From: JBOZRQ01 sp050789255
Lineage (GTDB): Bacteria > Bacillota > Sulfobacillia > Symbiobacteriales > Symbiobacteriaceae
DNA: 64,000 nt
Direction: 5' to 3'
Assembly: GCA_050789255.1 (NCBI GenBank)
Contig: JBOZRQ010000008.1
Coordinates: forward strand, 124,001-188,000
Below are positions 46,983-55,350 of the stretch, piece after piece. The notes below the pieces were generated by a model that saw only the letters and a program-made list of their open reading frames with translations, was not told where the DNA came from and did no database searches. How positions within the stretch are numbered: position 1 is the first letter of the stretch; each line of letters starts with the position of its first letter. A program made the translations under genes and the position numbers.

Positions 46983-49130
46983 TTGCGCAAGATCACCCTG
47001 AAGGCCCGCATCGCCATGCTCCTTGTCCTCGCTATCCTCATATCCACGGCGGCCACCGTCGGCGTCTCGACCTATATGGAGCGCAGGCACGTCATGGCCA
47101 CCGTGCAGGCGGAGGTCGACCTCGTCGGCGACTCGGTGGCAGGGGCCATCGTCGCGACGCAGGGCGCCATCGAGAAGCATATGCTGGCCGCCGCCCGCTA
47201 CATCGCAGCAGAGGATGCGCGGGCAACCCTCGGCAACGACGACCTGAAGCGCCTGGCCGGGCTGGTTGCCGTCAACGATATCTACCTCGGCGATCCCTCG
47301 GGCGTGTTCACAGCCGCCACCGACCCGGGCTCCGTCGGGTTCAACCTCTTCAAGGTCGCCCCTGTATACGAGGGCCTGGTCAAGGGGAGTACCACCCTCA
47401 TCGCCGAGCCGTTGAAACTCCGGGCTGAAGACGGCAAGACGGCGATGTTCCTGGCCATCCCCCGCGAGGGCGGCAAAGGGTTTATCGAAGTGGCGGTCCT
47501 TGTGGACGACTTCGCGGCCCTCAGCCATATGCTCCTGGCCCAGGAAAAGAACCTGACCCACCTGGAAATCGTCAGCGCTGACGGCATCGTCCTGCTCTCC
47601 GACGGGTCAAGCCAGAACGGAGCAGAGCGTGGAAAGAAGAGCTCGGATGAGGATGTCCTCGAAGCGCTGCAATCCAGGCAGCCCCGTACCTCTGAAGAGA
47701 ACGGCATCATGGAGGTGACCGTGCCGATCCGGCATAAGGCAGTGGGCAGTCAGACAGAAGCCTTTCTCTACGTCGTTCACATGGAATACTCGTTGGACAC
47801 TGTCCGGGCAGACCTGGCTGCTGGAATCCTGGTCATCGGCCTGATCACCCTCGGCCTGGCGCTGCTGATCGGGCTGGGCGGATTCTGGGGCATGACCGTG
47901 CTCCTGCGGCCGGTGTATCACCTGGCGGAAGTGACCCGCAAGGTCGCGGCAGGAGATCTGACCGTGGACACCCGGGTCTCTGGGGCTCCGGAGATCGTGC
48001 AGCTAAGCGAGGCGTTCGGGGCAATGGTCGGCGGCCTGCGAGAGAGCATCACGGGCCTGAAGGCTACCGTGACAACTGTCGGTACGGCTACAGAAACCAT
48101 GCAGCGAGCCCTCTCCGATGTGGAGCGCCTGTCGGCGGAGGTGGATTCGGCTGCCGGGCGCATGGATCCGAGCAGCAACCAGCACGTCAGCCTGGCGATT
48201 CAGTCGATGGAGGGGTTCCGCGCCGGCATCGAGCAGTTGGCGGCAGCAGCCGGCGAACAGGCGCAGCAGGTCAACTCCTCGCAGACCGCAGTTGACCAGT
48301 TGATGTTCGCCTCGGAGACGGTCCAGGGTGCAACCGCCAGCGTCAGCACCGCTGCCGGCTCCCTGGCGGAGCGGGCCGACCATAGCAGTGACGTGATCAT
48401 GGAGACGCTGGCCGAAATGGCAGCCACCGCCGAAGCTGTCACGGAGGCCGCACAGACCGTGGCGCAACTGGGTGGGGTGGCCGGGCAAATCGGTGAGATC
48501 ACGGAGGTAATCGCAGGGCTGGCGAATCAGACCAACCTTTTGGCGCTCAATGCAGCCATCGAGGCTGCGAGGGCCGGCGAGCATGGCCGCGGTTTCGCCG
48601 TCGTCGCCGAGGAGGTACGCCGGCTGGCGGAGCGCTCTGCCCAGTCGAGCCGGAGCATCGCTCAGTTGGTCACCCAGACGCAGTCGGCGGTTGAGCGGGT
48701 GGCCGTCTCCATGGATGCCGGCAAGGCCAGGGCCACGGCGGGCACCCTGAAGGCTCATGCCACCGGCGAAGCGCTGGAGAGCATCATGGAAACGGTGAAA
48801 CAGACGGTGGCGGATCTGGAGTCGCTCCAGCGGGCGTCCAAGGCGATCCAGCAGAGCTCCGACCAGGTGGCGGGCGTCTTCCAGGCCCTGGCCGCCCTGA
48901 CCGAGGAGAACACCGCCAGCACCGAGGAGCTCTCGGCGGGCTCCGGGGAGGTTTCGGCCGCCATGCAGCAGGTAGCCGAGATCTCCCGGCGCAACGGTGA
49001 GGTGGCAGAGTCGGTCATGTCCAGCAGTGCGACAATGACCCGGGCCCTCTCGGGGATGCATGCGGTGATGGAGGACCTCTCCTCCAGCCGAGTCAAGCTG
49101 GACGAACTGATCCGCAGGTACCGAATCTGA
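46983..49130 (+). CDS. Methyl-accepting chemotaxis protein
   Basis: The 715-residue receptor has a first membrane helix (about 10-30), a periplasmic/extracytoplasmic sensor region (about 35-275, Cache-like by length), a second helix (about 278-303), a HAMP domain (about 304-355) and a long signalling coiled coil whose conserved tip (LANQTNLLALNAAIEAARAG) lies near 513-533. It relays an unknown stimulus to CheA/CheW. No CheR-binding pentapeptide ends the protein. Start is TTG at 46983 with AGGAAGGA about 13 bases upstream, rather far. A strong terminator follows. Confidence 0.92.
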   Translation: MRKITLKARIAMLLVLAILISTAATVGVSTYMERRHVMATVQAEVDLVGDSVAGAIVATQGAIEKHMLAAARYIAAEDARATLGNDDLKRLAGLVAVNDIYLGDPSGVFTAATDPGSVGFNLFKVAPVYEGLVKGSTTLIAEPLKLRAEDGKTAMFLAIPREGGKGFIEVAVLVDDFAALSHMLLAQEKNLTHLEIVSADGIVLLSDGSSQNGAERGKKSSDEDVLEALQSRQPRTSEENGIMEVTVPIRHKAVGSQTEAFLYVVHMEYSLDTVRADLAAGILVIGLITLGLALLIGLGGFWGMTVLLRPVYHLAEVTRKVAAGDLTVDTRVSGAPEIVQLSEAFGAMVGGLRESITGLKATVTTVGTATETMQRALSDVERLSAEVDSAAGRMDPSSNQHVSLAIQSMEGFRAGIEQLAAAAGEQAQQVNSSQTAVDQLMFASETVQGATASVSTAAGSLAERADHSSDVIMETLAEMAATAEAVTEAAQTVAQLGGVAGQIGEITEVIAGLANQTNLLALNAAIEAARAGEHGRGFAVVAEEVRRLAERSAQSSRSIAQLVTQTQSAVERVAVSMDAGKARATAGTLKAHATGEALESIMETVKQTVADLESLQRASKAIQQSSDQVAGVFQALAALTEENTASTEELSAGSGEVSAAMQQVAEISRRNGEVAESVMSSSATMTRALSGMHAVMEDLSSSRVKLDELIRRYRI

Positions 49131-49156
49131 GTTCTCGGGGGATACCCCCCTCCAAG

Positions 49157-49181
49157 ACCGCCTCCCTATCCGGGGGGCGGT
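49157..49181 (+). terminator. Terminator of the chemotaxis receptor gene
   Basis: A 10-bp stem ACCGCCTCCC/GGGGGGCGGT (one wobble) with a 5-nt loop is followed by TGCTCATTTT. Confidence 0.75.
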
Positions 49182-49216
49182 TGCTCATTTTGCGTGATTT
49201 GGGGGCGAAATGATGG

Positions 49217-49272
49217 TCTCATCCAATCCTGAGACTGTTGGCGGCGGTTCAGGAGTCTCAGGATTGGATGAG
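49217..49272. repeat. Long hairpin element, unit 1
   Basis: TCTCATCCAATCCTGAGACT (49217-49236) and its reverse complement (49254-49272, one base shorter) are separated by exactly 17 nt. The same arms recur in unit 2. There is no T tract and a normal terminator already lies upstream, so it is not simply a terminator. Confidence 0.8.
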
Positions 49273-49363
49273 GTTTACGAGGCTGGCCTCCGGAAGGCCA
49301 AACAGGGCAAAATTCCCTTGGTTTAGTACCCCTGGGGGGTTGGTTCTGGGGCGCTACCAGGGA

Positions 49364-49420
49364 TCTCATCCAATCCTGAGACTGATTTCCAAGCGTAGGG
49401 AGTCTCAAAACTGGAGGAGA
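49364..49420. repeat. Long hairpin element, unit 2
   Basis: The left arm (49364-49383) is identical over 20 bases to the left arm of unit 1. The right arm (49401-49420) matches at 16 of 20 bases and again follows a 17-nt loop of different sequence. Unit 2 ends 42 bp before the next start codon. Confidence 0.75.
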
Positions 49421-49462
49421 AGCTAATCGACTGGTAGAAATAGGAAGTCGGAGGTGTCTGAA

Positions 49463-50398
49463 ATGGATCAGGTGGTGCAGGCGCCCGTCTCCCTGCTGCT
49501 CGACCCCGATCTGACTGCCGCGGAGAAGGTCCTCTGGGCGGTTTCCCGGCTGCGGCCGGACGGCGCCCCGGGGTGGCTGGCCGCCACCTCCGGGCTCTCC
49601 AGGGCCACGGTGTTCAGGGCGTTACCCCGGGTGCGGCACATGGAGCACGGCAGTGGCCCCGCTGTCGCCATCCCGGTTGCCCTGCTGTCCGATGCGCATC
49701 TGAGTGCCACCGCCAAGGTGCTTTATGGGCTCCTGCTGCAGACGCCGGGGTTCAGTCATCCATCAGGCCACTTTGCCTATGCGGAGTTGGCCGCCCTGGC
49801 ACGCATCAGCCACACCACAGCGACCAAGTGCGTGACTGAGTTGGTCGAGGCGGAGTGGCTCAAAATCAGTAGAGAGCATCGGCTGGCCCGGGTTGAGTTT
49901 GACCTCACCTTCCCGGGCTTTGAAGCTGGCCTCACGCTATTGGCCGCCGCCCAGAGCCGGCTGAATGTCGCCGACCCCTACGGTGAGGGCCTTATGCAGG
50001 AGTACCTGTCCCTGCTGATCGACTCGGACAACTATGTAGAAGGCGGCAAGGCCGGGGCGCTCAAGAACCCCCGCACCGACGCACTGCTCCAGTTGGACCG
50101 GTTCTATCCCCCCAAGGTCGGATTCGAGTTCAATGGGCCGCAGCATTACCGGAAAACCAGGCGGTATTCCGCTGAGAAGGTGAAGCAGCAGCAGGACCGG
50201 GACTTCATCAAGCTCGGCATCTGCCTCACCAAGGGCATTCACCTGGTGATCGTCCACCCGGAGGATCTGACGCTAGAAGGAATGCGGCAGAAGGTGGGCA
50301 ACCTTCTGCCGCTGCGGGATCTGGGCGGGTGCGCCCTGCTGATCGACTACCTGGAATCGGAGAGCCGCGCGTACCGGGAGAGCATCAAGCATATCTAG
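49463..50398 (+). CDS. Winged-helix DNA-binding protein with C-terminal PD-(D/E)XK-like nuclease region
   Basis: The 311-residue protein has two winged-helix-like segments (about 20-55: LTAAEKVLWAVSRL...GLSRATVFRALPRV; about 80-140: LSATAKVLYGLLL...ISHTTATKCVTELVEAEWL) and a C-terminal restriction-endonuclease-like region (about 195-290): LDRFYPPKVGFEFNGPQHY, then KVKQQQDRDFIKLGICLTKGI and LVIVHPEDL. The EFNGxQHY and rDxxK pieces are common to small PD-(D/E)XK-type proteins. ATG at 49463 is seven bases after GGAGGT. Two matched long hairpins lie directly upstream. Function unknown; DNA repair, element maintenance or defence are possible. Confidence 0.65.
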   Translation: MDQVVQAPVSLLLDPDLTAAEKVLWAVSRLRPDGAPGWLAATSGLSRATVFRALPRVRHMEHGSGPAVAIPVALLSDAHLSATAKVLYGLLLQTPGFSHPSGHFAYAELAALARISHTTATKCVTELVEAEWLKISREHRLARVEFDLTFPGFEAGLTLLAAAQSRLNVADPYGEGLMQEYLSLLIDSDNYVEGGKAGALKNPRTDALLQLDRFYPPKVGFEFNGPQHYRKTRRYSAEKVKQQQDRDFIKLGICLTKGIHLVIVHPEDLTLEGMRQKVGNLLPLRDLGGCALLIDYLESESRAYRESIKHI

Positions 50399-52830
50399 CT
50401 GCGGGGCTTCGCCCGGTTGGTCGGGGTAGCGCTGAGCGGATCCTCGGGCCAGTAGTGCTTGGGATAGCGGCCCCGCAGGTCCTTGCGCACCTCGAAGTAG
50501 GCGGTGCGCCAGAAGCTGGCGAGGTCTCGGGTGACCTGGACGGGGCGGTGGGCCGGGGAGAGCAGGTGCATGGTCAGTGGCACCCTCCCCCGGCCTATGC
50601 GCGGGGTCTCGAGCAGGCCGAAGACCTCCTGGAGCCGGACCGCCAGCACCGGGGCGCCGGGCTCGCTGTAGTCGACCGGGATGCGGGAGCCGCTGGGCAC
50701 GGTGATGTGGGTGGGCGCCTGCTCATCCAGCTCCCGGCGCTGGTCCCAGGTAAGCATCTCTTCAAGGGTACCGGCAAGCCCCAGCCGCTGCAGGTCGTCG
50801 CGGGTGCGCAGGCCGTAGAGGTGGGGCCCCAGCCAATCCGCAAGGGTGCTCATCAACCCGGCATCAGACACATCCGGCCAGGTGCCCGGGTCAGCGTGGT
50901 GCATGAAGAGCATCCGCTCCTGGAGCTGGCGGGCGCCCTTGGTCCAGGGCAGGATGCCCAGCCCCTCCTCCGCCACCCCCTGGAGCAGGCCGGCTGCGGC
51001 TGCCTCCGGGCTCGGGTTGGGCAGCAAAACGTCCCGCAGCACCAGCGCCCCCAGCCGGGTCAGCCGTCGGGCCCGCACCGCCTGCACCGAGCGGTCCCAG
51101 GCGGTCACCTCCACGGTCTCGACCTGGCCCTCAAAGTACCGCTCCAGGTCGGCCAGCTCAACGGGCGCCGCCAGGAAGATGCGGCTGTCGGCGCCCTGGT
51201 CGTCTAGCTCGGCGGCCACGAGGTAGGACTCGTCATAGAGAGAGTCACCCGCAGCAAGCGCGGCCCCCCGCCCGTTGCGAAGCAGGAAGCGGCCGGCGCC
51301 CCGCCGCTGGGCGATCCGGTCCGGGTAGGCGAAGGCGAGCAGGAGCCCGGTGGCGTCCACATCGCCGCCCGGGGCCACGCCCAGGGTGCGCCGCCAGTGC
51401 TCCGCCTCGACCGAAGCCCGACGGCTGGCGCCTGCCCGCAGCGCCTCCACCCGCAGGCGCAGGTCAGCATCGCCCCGGAGGATGTCCCGGTCGCTCAGCA
51501 GGGCGCCCAATTCGCAGGCGAGCCCGCCCAGGCCCAGGTCCGCCGCCCGAAGTGCCATGTGGGCTAGCCGGGGATGGAGCCCCAGCCCCGCCATCCGCTT
51601 CCCGTGCGGCGTGATCGTTTCATCATCGAGAGCCCCTAGCTGCTGCAACAGTTCCCGCGCCTGTGCCAAAGCGGCAGCCGGCGGCGGGTCGAGCCAGGCG
51701 AGCTCGGAGGCATCCGCAATCCCCCAGGCCGCCAGCTCCAGGGCAAGCGGAGCCAGGTCGGCCTCCAGGATCTCCGGGGTGGAGCGGGCCACCAGCGCCC
51801 GATCCTCCTGCTCGCTCCAGAGCCGGTAGCAAACGCCGGGACCCAGGCGCCCGGCCCGGCCCCGCCGCTGGTCCGCCGAGGCCCGGGAGACCGGCACGGT
51901 CTCCAGCCGGGTCATCCCGGTGCGGGGCGAGAAGCGGGGCACCCGGCTGAGGCCGCAGTCCACCACCACCCGGACCCCCTCGACGGTGAGGCTGGTCTCG
52001 GCGATCGAGGTGGCCAGGACCACCTTGCGCTCGCCGGGCCGGCTCGGTGCGATGGCCTGGTCCTGCTCCTCCTGAGACAGGGTCCCGTGCAAGGGGGCCA
52101 CCCGCACAGGCAGGCCCTCCAACAACGCCTGAACACGGCGAATTTCGCCGGCGCCCGGCAGGAAGACAAGCATGTCCCCCTCCTCCCGCCGGAACGCCTC
52201 CCGGACCGCGCTCGCCACGGCGGCCTCGATCCGACCCTCCCGTGGAAAATGGCGGGTTTCTACTGGATAGCTGCGGCCGGAGCTAACCACCACCGGCGCC
52301 CCCCGCAGCAGGGCAGCCACCGGTTCGGCGTCGAGCGTCGCGGACATCACCAACAGCCGCAAATCCTCCCGCAGCAGCGACTGGGACTGCAGGCAAAGCG
52401 CCAGCCCCAGATCGGCGTGCAGCGACCGCTCGTGGAACTCGTCGAAGATCACCAGCCCCACGCCCTCCAGGGCCGGGTCCTCCTGGAGCATCCGGGTCAG
52501 CACGCCCTCGGTGATCACCTCGACCCGGGTTCGGGGCCCGACTCGGGTGTCCAGCCGCACGCGGTAGCCAACCGTCTCCCCGACTTGCTCCCCCAATGTC
52601 GAAGCCATGAATCGGGCCGCCGCCCGGGCCGCCAGCCGTCGAGGCTCCAGCATCAAGATCTTGCGCCCGCCGAGCCAGTCCTCGTCCAGCAGGGCCAGGG
52701 GGACCCGGGTGGTCTTGCCGGCGCCGGGCGGGGCGACCAGAACGGCCTCGGTCCGAGAGCCAAGCGCACGCGACAGCTCCGGTAGAACCCCCTCGATCGG
52801 CAGCACCAGCAACACCCCCGTCATTTTCAC
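50395..52830 (-). CDS. hrpB: ATP-dependent helicase HrpB
   Basis: The 811-residue DEAH-box helicase has Walker A APPGAGKTT (33-41), Walker B FDEFHERS (near 132), motif III MSATL, motif VI QRRGRAGRLGPG, an HA2 domain and the characteristic HrpB C-terminal domain (MLTWDQRRELDEQAPTHITVPSGSRI near 725, given in part). Normal length for HrpB. Its role in bacteria is poorly known. GTG at 52830 overlaps the MFS stop as GTGA; ATG at 52824 is an alternative. The 3' end overlaps the converging nuclease-like gene by 4 bp. Confidence 0.93.
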   Translation of the reverse strand: MKMTGVLLVLPIEGVLPELSRALGSRTEAVLVAPPGAGKTTRVPLALLDEDWLGGRKILMLEPRRLAARAAARFMASTLGEQVGETVGYRVRLDTRVGPRTRVEVITEGVLTRMLQEDPALEGVGLVIFDEFHERSLHADLGLALCLQSQSLLREDLRLLVMSATLDAEPVAALLRGAPVVVSSGRSYPVETRHFPREGRIEAAVASAVREAFRREEGDMLVFLPGAGEIRRVQALLEGLPVRVAPLHGTLSQEEQDQAIAPSRPGERKVVLATSIAETSLTVEGVRVVVDCGLSRVPRFSPRTGMTRLETVPVSRASADQRRGRAGRLGPGVCYRLWSEQEDRALVARSTPEILEADLAPLALELAAWGIADASELAWLDPPPAAALAQARELLQQLGALDDETITPHGKRMAGLGLHPRLAHMALRAADLGLGGLACELGALLSDRDILRGDADLRLRVEALRAGASRRASVEAEHWRRTLGVAPGGDVDATGLLLAFAYPDRIAQRRGAGRFLLRNGRGAALAAGDSLYDESYLVAAELDDQGADSRIFLAAPVELADLERYFEGQVETVEVTAWDRSVQAVRARRLTRLGALVLRDVLLPNPSPEAAAAGLLQGVAEEGLGILPWTKGARQLQERMLFMHHADPGTWPDVSDAGLMSTLADWLGPHLYGLRTRDDLQRLGLAGTLEEMLTWDQRRELDEQAPTHITVPSGSRIPVDYSEPGAPVLAVRLQEVFGLLETPRIGRGRVPLTMHLLSPAHRPVQVTRDLASFWRTAYFEVRKDLRGRYPKHYWPEDPLSATPTNRAKPRS

Positions 52831-54068
52831 CGTGTCATTATATCATGGACAGCAAAGTCATCCACAGCGTGCAGCCGCACCACCGCAGACGGCAAGAGCC
52901 AGAGCACCCCGAGGCACGCCCCTGCAGTAGCCACCCACATGGTGGCGTGCAGGCCAATCAGCGCAGGCAGAGCCCCGCCAAGCAGGGCGCCCGCCGCAAA
53001 GACGCCGTTCTCGATGAACCCCACCGCCCCCATCGTTCGGTTGCGGATTTCATCGGGCACGGCGGCCGACAGGATCGAGCCCTTGCTGATATCCAGCAGC
53101 ATCACCCCCATGCCCGAAAGGCACTCTGCCACGACCAACATCCCCAACACCAGGCGGTGGGGGCCGCCAGCCATGGGCACCAGCAGCATCGGAACCGTAA
53201 AGAGCAAGACCCCGATCAGGAAGGTGCGGCCCAGCCCAATCCGGCGAATCACCCGCCCGGCCATAGCAGACCCGACCAGCCCGCCCGCCGAACCGGGCCC
53301 CAGTATCAGGCCCAGTTCAACCGGCGAGACCCCCAGCGAGCGTGTCGCGTACAGCACATAGAGGGCAAAGTAGATGGCCAGGAACAGATTCGCCGTTGCC
53401 GAAGCGGCAGTTACGGCCCGCACGACCGGCGACCCAAGTAGATAGCGCAGCCCTGCACTCACGCTACCCCGCTCCGCAGGCGCGGGCGGGGGCTCTTCGG
53501 TGCGGATCGTTGCCAGCGACAGCGCAGAGGCCACGAAGGAGAGTCCATCGGCCACCAGCGCCCCCGGCGCCGTGAAGAGTTGCACCAGGAATCCCCCGAT
53601 CCCGGGCCCCGCGATGAAGGCCATCGACCGGCTCCCCGTAAGCAAGGAGTTCGCCTCGACGTACCTCTCCCTGGGCACCAGCGACACGAACAGCGTGCTG
53701 GAGGCGACCCGGAAGAGCACGCCGAAGGTGCCCACGAGAAACGTAAGGGCCAACAGCGTCCACAGAGAGAGCCATCCCAGAACGTAAGCCACCGGAATCA
53801 GGAACGTGAACACCGCCCGCGCCAGATCCGAGAAGATCATGATCAGCCGCCGGTTGCCGAGCCGCTCGATCCAGACGCCCGCATGGATCGAGAAGAGCAG
53901 CGCCGGCAGCAGGCGCACGGCGGTCAGCAGGCCCATCGACTCCGATTCCGCCCCCAGCACCAGCACCGCCGTCAGCGGCACCGCCATGCCGCTGACCTGA
54001 CTGCCCAGCAGGGATGCCGACTGACCGATCCAGTATCGTCGGAACCGGACCTCTCGCAACAACCCCAC
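52827..54068 (-). CDS. MFS transporter (drug/macrolide-efflux type)
   Basis: The 413-residue protein has about twelve membrane helices and the MFS_3-type start RFRRYWIGQSASLLGSQVSGMAVPL (given in part), with the loop motif GVWIERLGNRRLIMIFSD near 64-81. It belongs to the group of MFS proteins annotated as macrolide or enterobactin exporters; the real substrate is unknown. GTG at 54068 is six bases after GGAGGT. The hrpB gene follows with a 4-bp overlap, so the two form an operon. Confidence 0.9.
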   Translation of the reverse strand: MGLLREVRFRRYWIGQSASLLGSQVSGMAVPLTAVLVLGAESESMGLLTAVRLLPALLFSIHAGVWIERLGNRRLIMIFSDLARAVFTFLIPVAYVLGWLSLWTLLALTFLVGTFGVLFRVASSTLFVSLVPRERYVEANSLLTGSRSMAFIAGPGIGGFLVQLFTAPGALVADGLSFVASALSLATIRTEEPPPAPAERGSVSAGLRYLLGSPVVRAVTAASATANLFLAIYFALYVLYATRSLGVSPVELGLILGPGSAGGLVGSAMAGRVIRRIGLGRTFLIGVLLFTVPMLLVPMAGGPHRLVLGMLVVAECLSGMGVMLLDISKGSILSAAVPDEIRNRTMGAVGFIENGVFAAGALLGGALPALIGLHATMWVATAGACLGVLWLLPSAVVRLHAVDDFAVHDIMTR

Positions 54069-54217
54069 CCTACTACCTCCACCCTGCCAGATTACATCCA
54101 GCGTAGGCGGAGCCCAGAGGAAAGACTAGACTGTTTCTTTTCTTCGTGCTAAACTACTATTCAAAACCGCCATACAGGAAGGCCCGCTTTGACTGCGGCA
54201 CCCCTGGAAAATATTAG

Positions 54218-54248
54218 AAAGCCGACGGATTATCTCCGTCGGCTTTTT
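54218..54248. terminator. Bidirectional terminator after the xylose-type transporter operon
   Basis: A 12-bp stem AAAGCCGACGGA/TCCGTCGGCTTT with a 5-nt loop ends in TTTTTCTT on the plus strand and TTTCTAATATTTT on the minus strand. It ends the minus-strand permease gene that stops at 54257. Confidence 0.85.
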
Positions 54249-54256
54249 CTTATGCC

Positions 54257-55348
54257 TTATCGCTTGTTCTTCTTCATCGACGCATCCAGGAGCACGGCGC
54301 CCATGATGACGAGGCCCTTGACGATATACTGGAAGTTCGAGTCGACGTTCAGGATGACCAGCACGTTGTTCAGCATGCCGATGATGATAGCGCCGACAAT
54401 CGTACCGCTGATGGAGCCCGAGCCGCCCGAGAGGCTGGTGCCGCCGATGACGACCGCCGCCACCGCATCGAGCTCGCCCATGTTGCCGGCCGTGGGGACA
54501 CCGGAGGCCAGGCGGGAGGCGAGAACCAGGGCGCCGATACCGGCCAGCCCAGCGTTGAGCATGTAGGTCTTGATGAGGGTCCACTCAACGTTGATGCCGG
54601 AGTACCGGGCAGCGTTCATGTTGCCGCCGACCGCCAGCAGGTGCCGGCCGAAGGTGGTCCGGTTCAGCAGGAAGGTGCCCACGGCAGCCACGGCGCCAAA
54701 GATCAGCACCGGGGTCGGGATGCCGCGCACGTCAGACGAGGTGAGGACCCAGAGGCCGAAGCCGACGGCAGCGAGTCCCATGACCAGCGAGGAGACCGAG
54801 CGCTCGCTCTTGGCCGCCCGCACAAAGCTCCACACGATCCAGGCGCCCAGGGCGCCGACCAGGATCAGCGAGGGGAGCTTGGGCAGAGCGGTAGAGGCGA
54901 TCTGGTTGAACTCGGGGGTCAAGGGCGATAGCGCCCGGCCCTTGGAGATCAGCAGCGCCAGACCACGGGCAGCGGTCATGGTGCCGAGGGTCACGATGAA
55001 GGGCGGGATCCGGAAACGGGCCACGAAGGTGCCGTTCCAGAGGCCCACGGCCACGGCGGCCAGCAGGGCGACCGCCACCGCCGGGATGGTGCCCAGGCCC
55101 ATCCCCATCAGCTTGGCGAGGATGACCCCGATCAGGGCCAGCAGGGAGCCAACGCCCAGATCCATGCCGCCGGTGGCGATGATCATGGTCATGCCGACGG
55201 CGAGGATGCCGTTGGTGGTGATCTGGACGGCAATATTCATCAGGTTGCGGGGCGATGCGAAGTCGCCACCGGTCAGGAACGTGGAGACGAGGGCCATCAG
55301 GATCATAGCGCCGATAATGGCGTAGCGCTGGATATTCTTGCCCTTCAC
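54257..55348 (-). CDS. xylH: Sugar ABC transporter permease, XylH type
   Basis: The 363-residue membrane protein of the CUT2 (ribose/xylose/galactose) class has about ten helices and the motif GGMDLGVGSLLAL near 60-72 plus RHLLAVGGNMNAARYSGI near 237. A 40-residue insertion in the middle (RAAKSERSVSSLV... ) is usual in xylose permeases rather than RbsC. With the ATPase and binding protein upstream it would import a pentose or glucose-like sugar. It starts 2 bp after the ATPase stop. Confidence 0.85.
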   Translation of the reverse strand: MKGKNIQRYAIIGAMILMALVSTFLTGGDFASPRNLMNIAVQITTNGILAVGMTMIIATGGMDLGVGSLLALIGVILAKLMGMGLGTIPAVAVALLAAVAVGLWNGTFVARFRIPPFIVTLGTMTAARGLALLISKGRALSPLTPEFNQIASTALPKLPSLILVGALGAWIVWSFVRAAKSERSVSSLVMGLAAVGFGLWVLTSSDVRGIPTPVLIFGAVAAVGTFLLNRTTFGRHLLAVGGNMNAARYSGINVEWTLIKTYMLNAGLAGIGALVLASRLASGVPTAGNMGELDAVAAVVIGGTSLSGGSGSISGTIVGAIIIGMLNNVLVILNVDSNFQYIVKGLVIMGAVLLDASMKKNKR

Positions 55349-55350
55349 GT

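Noticed and set aside
49217..49420. CRISPR-like array
   Set aside because: Only four arms in alternating orientation forming two hairpins; spacing is 17 and 91-147 bp, not regular spacers, and no cas genes are present.
52837..52842. A TATAAT just upstream of hrpB suggesting a leaderless transcript
   Set aside because: The gene overlaps the MFS stop by 4 bp, no -35 is visible, and translational coupling explains the arrangement more simply.
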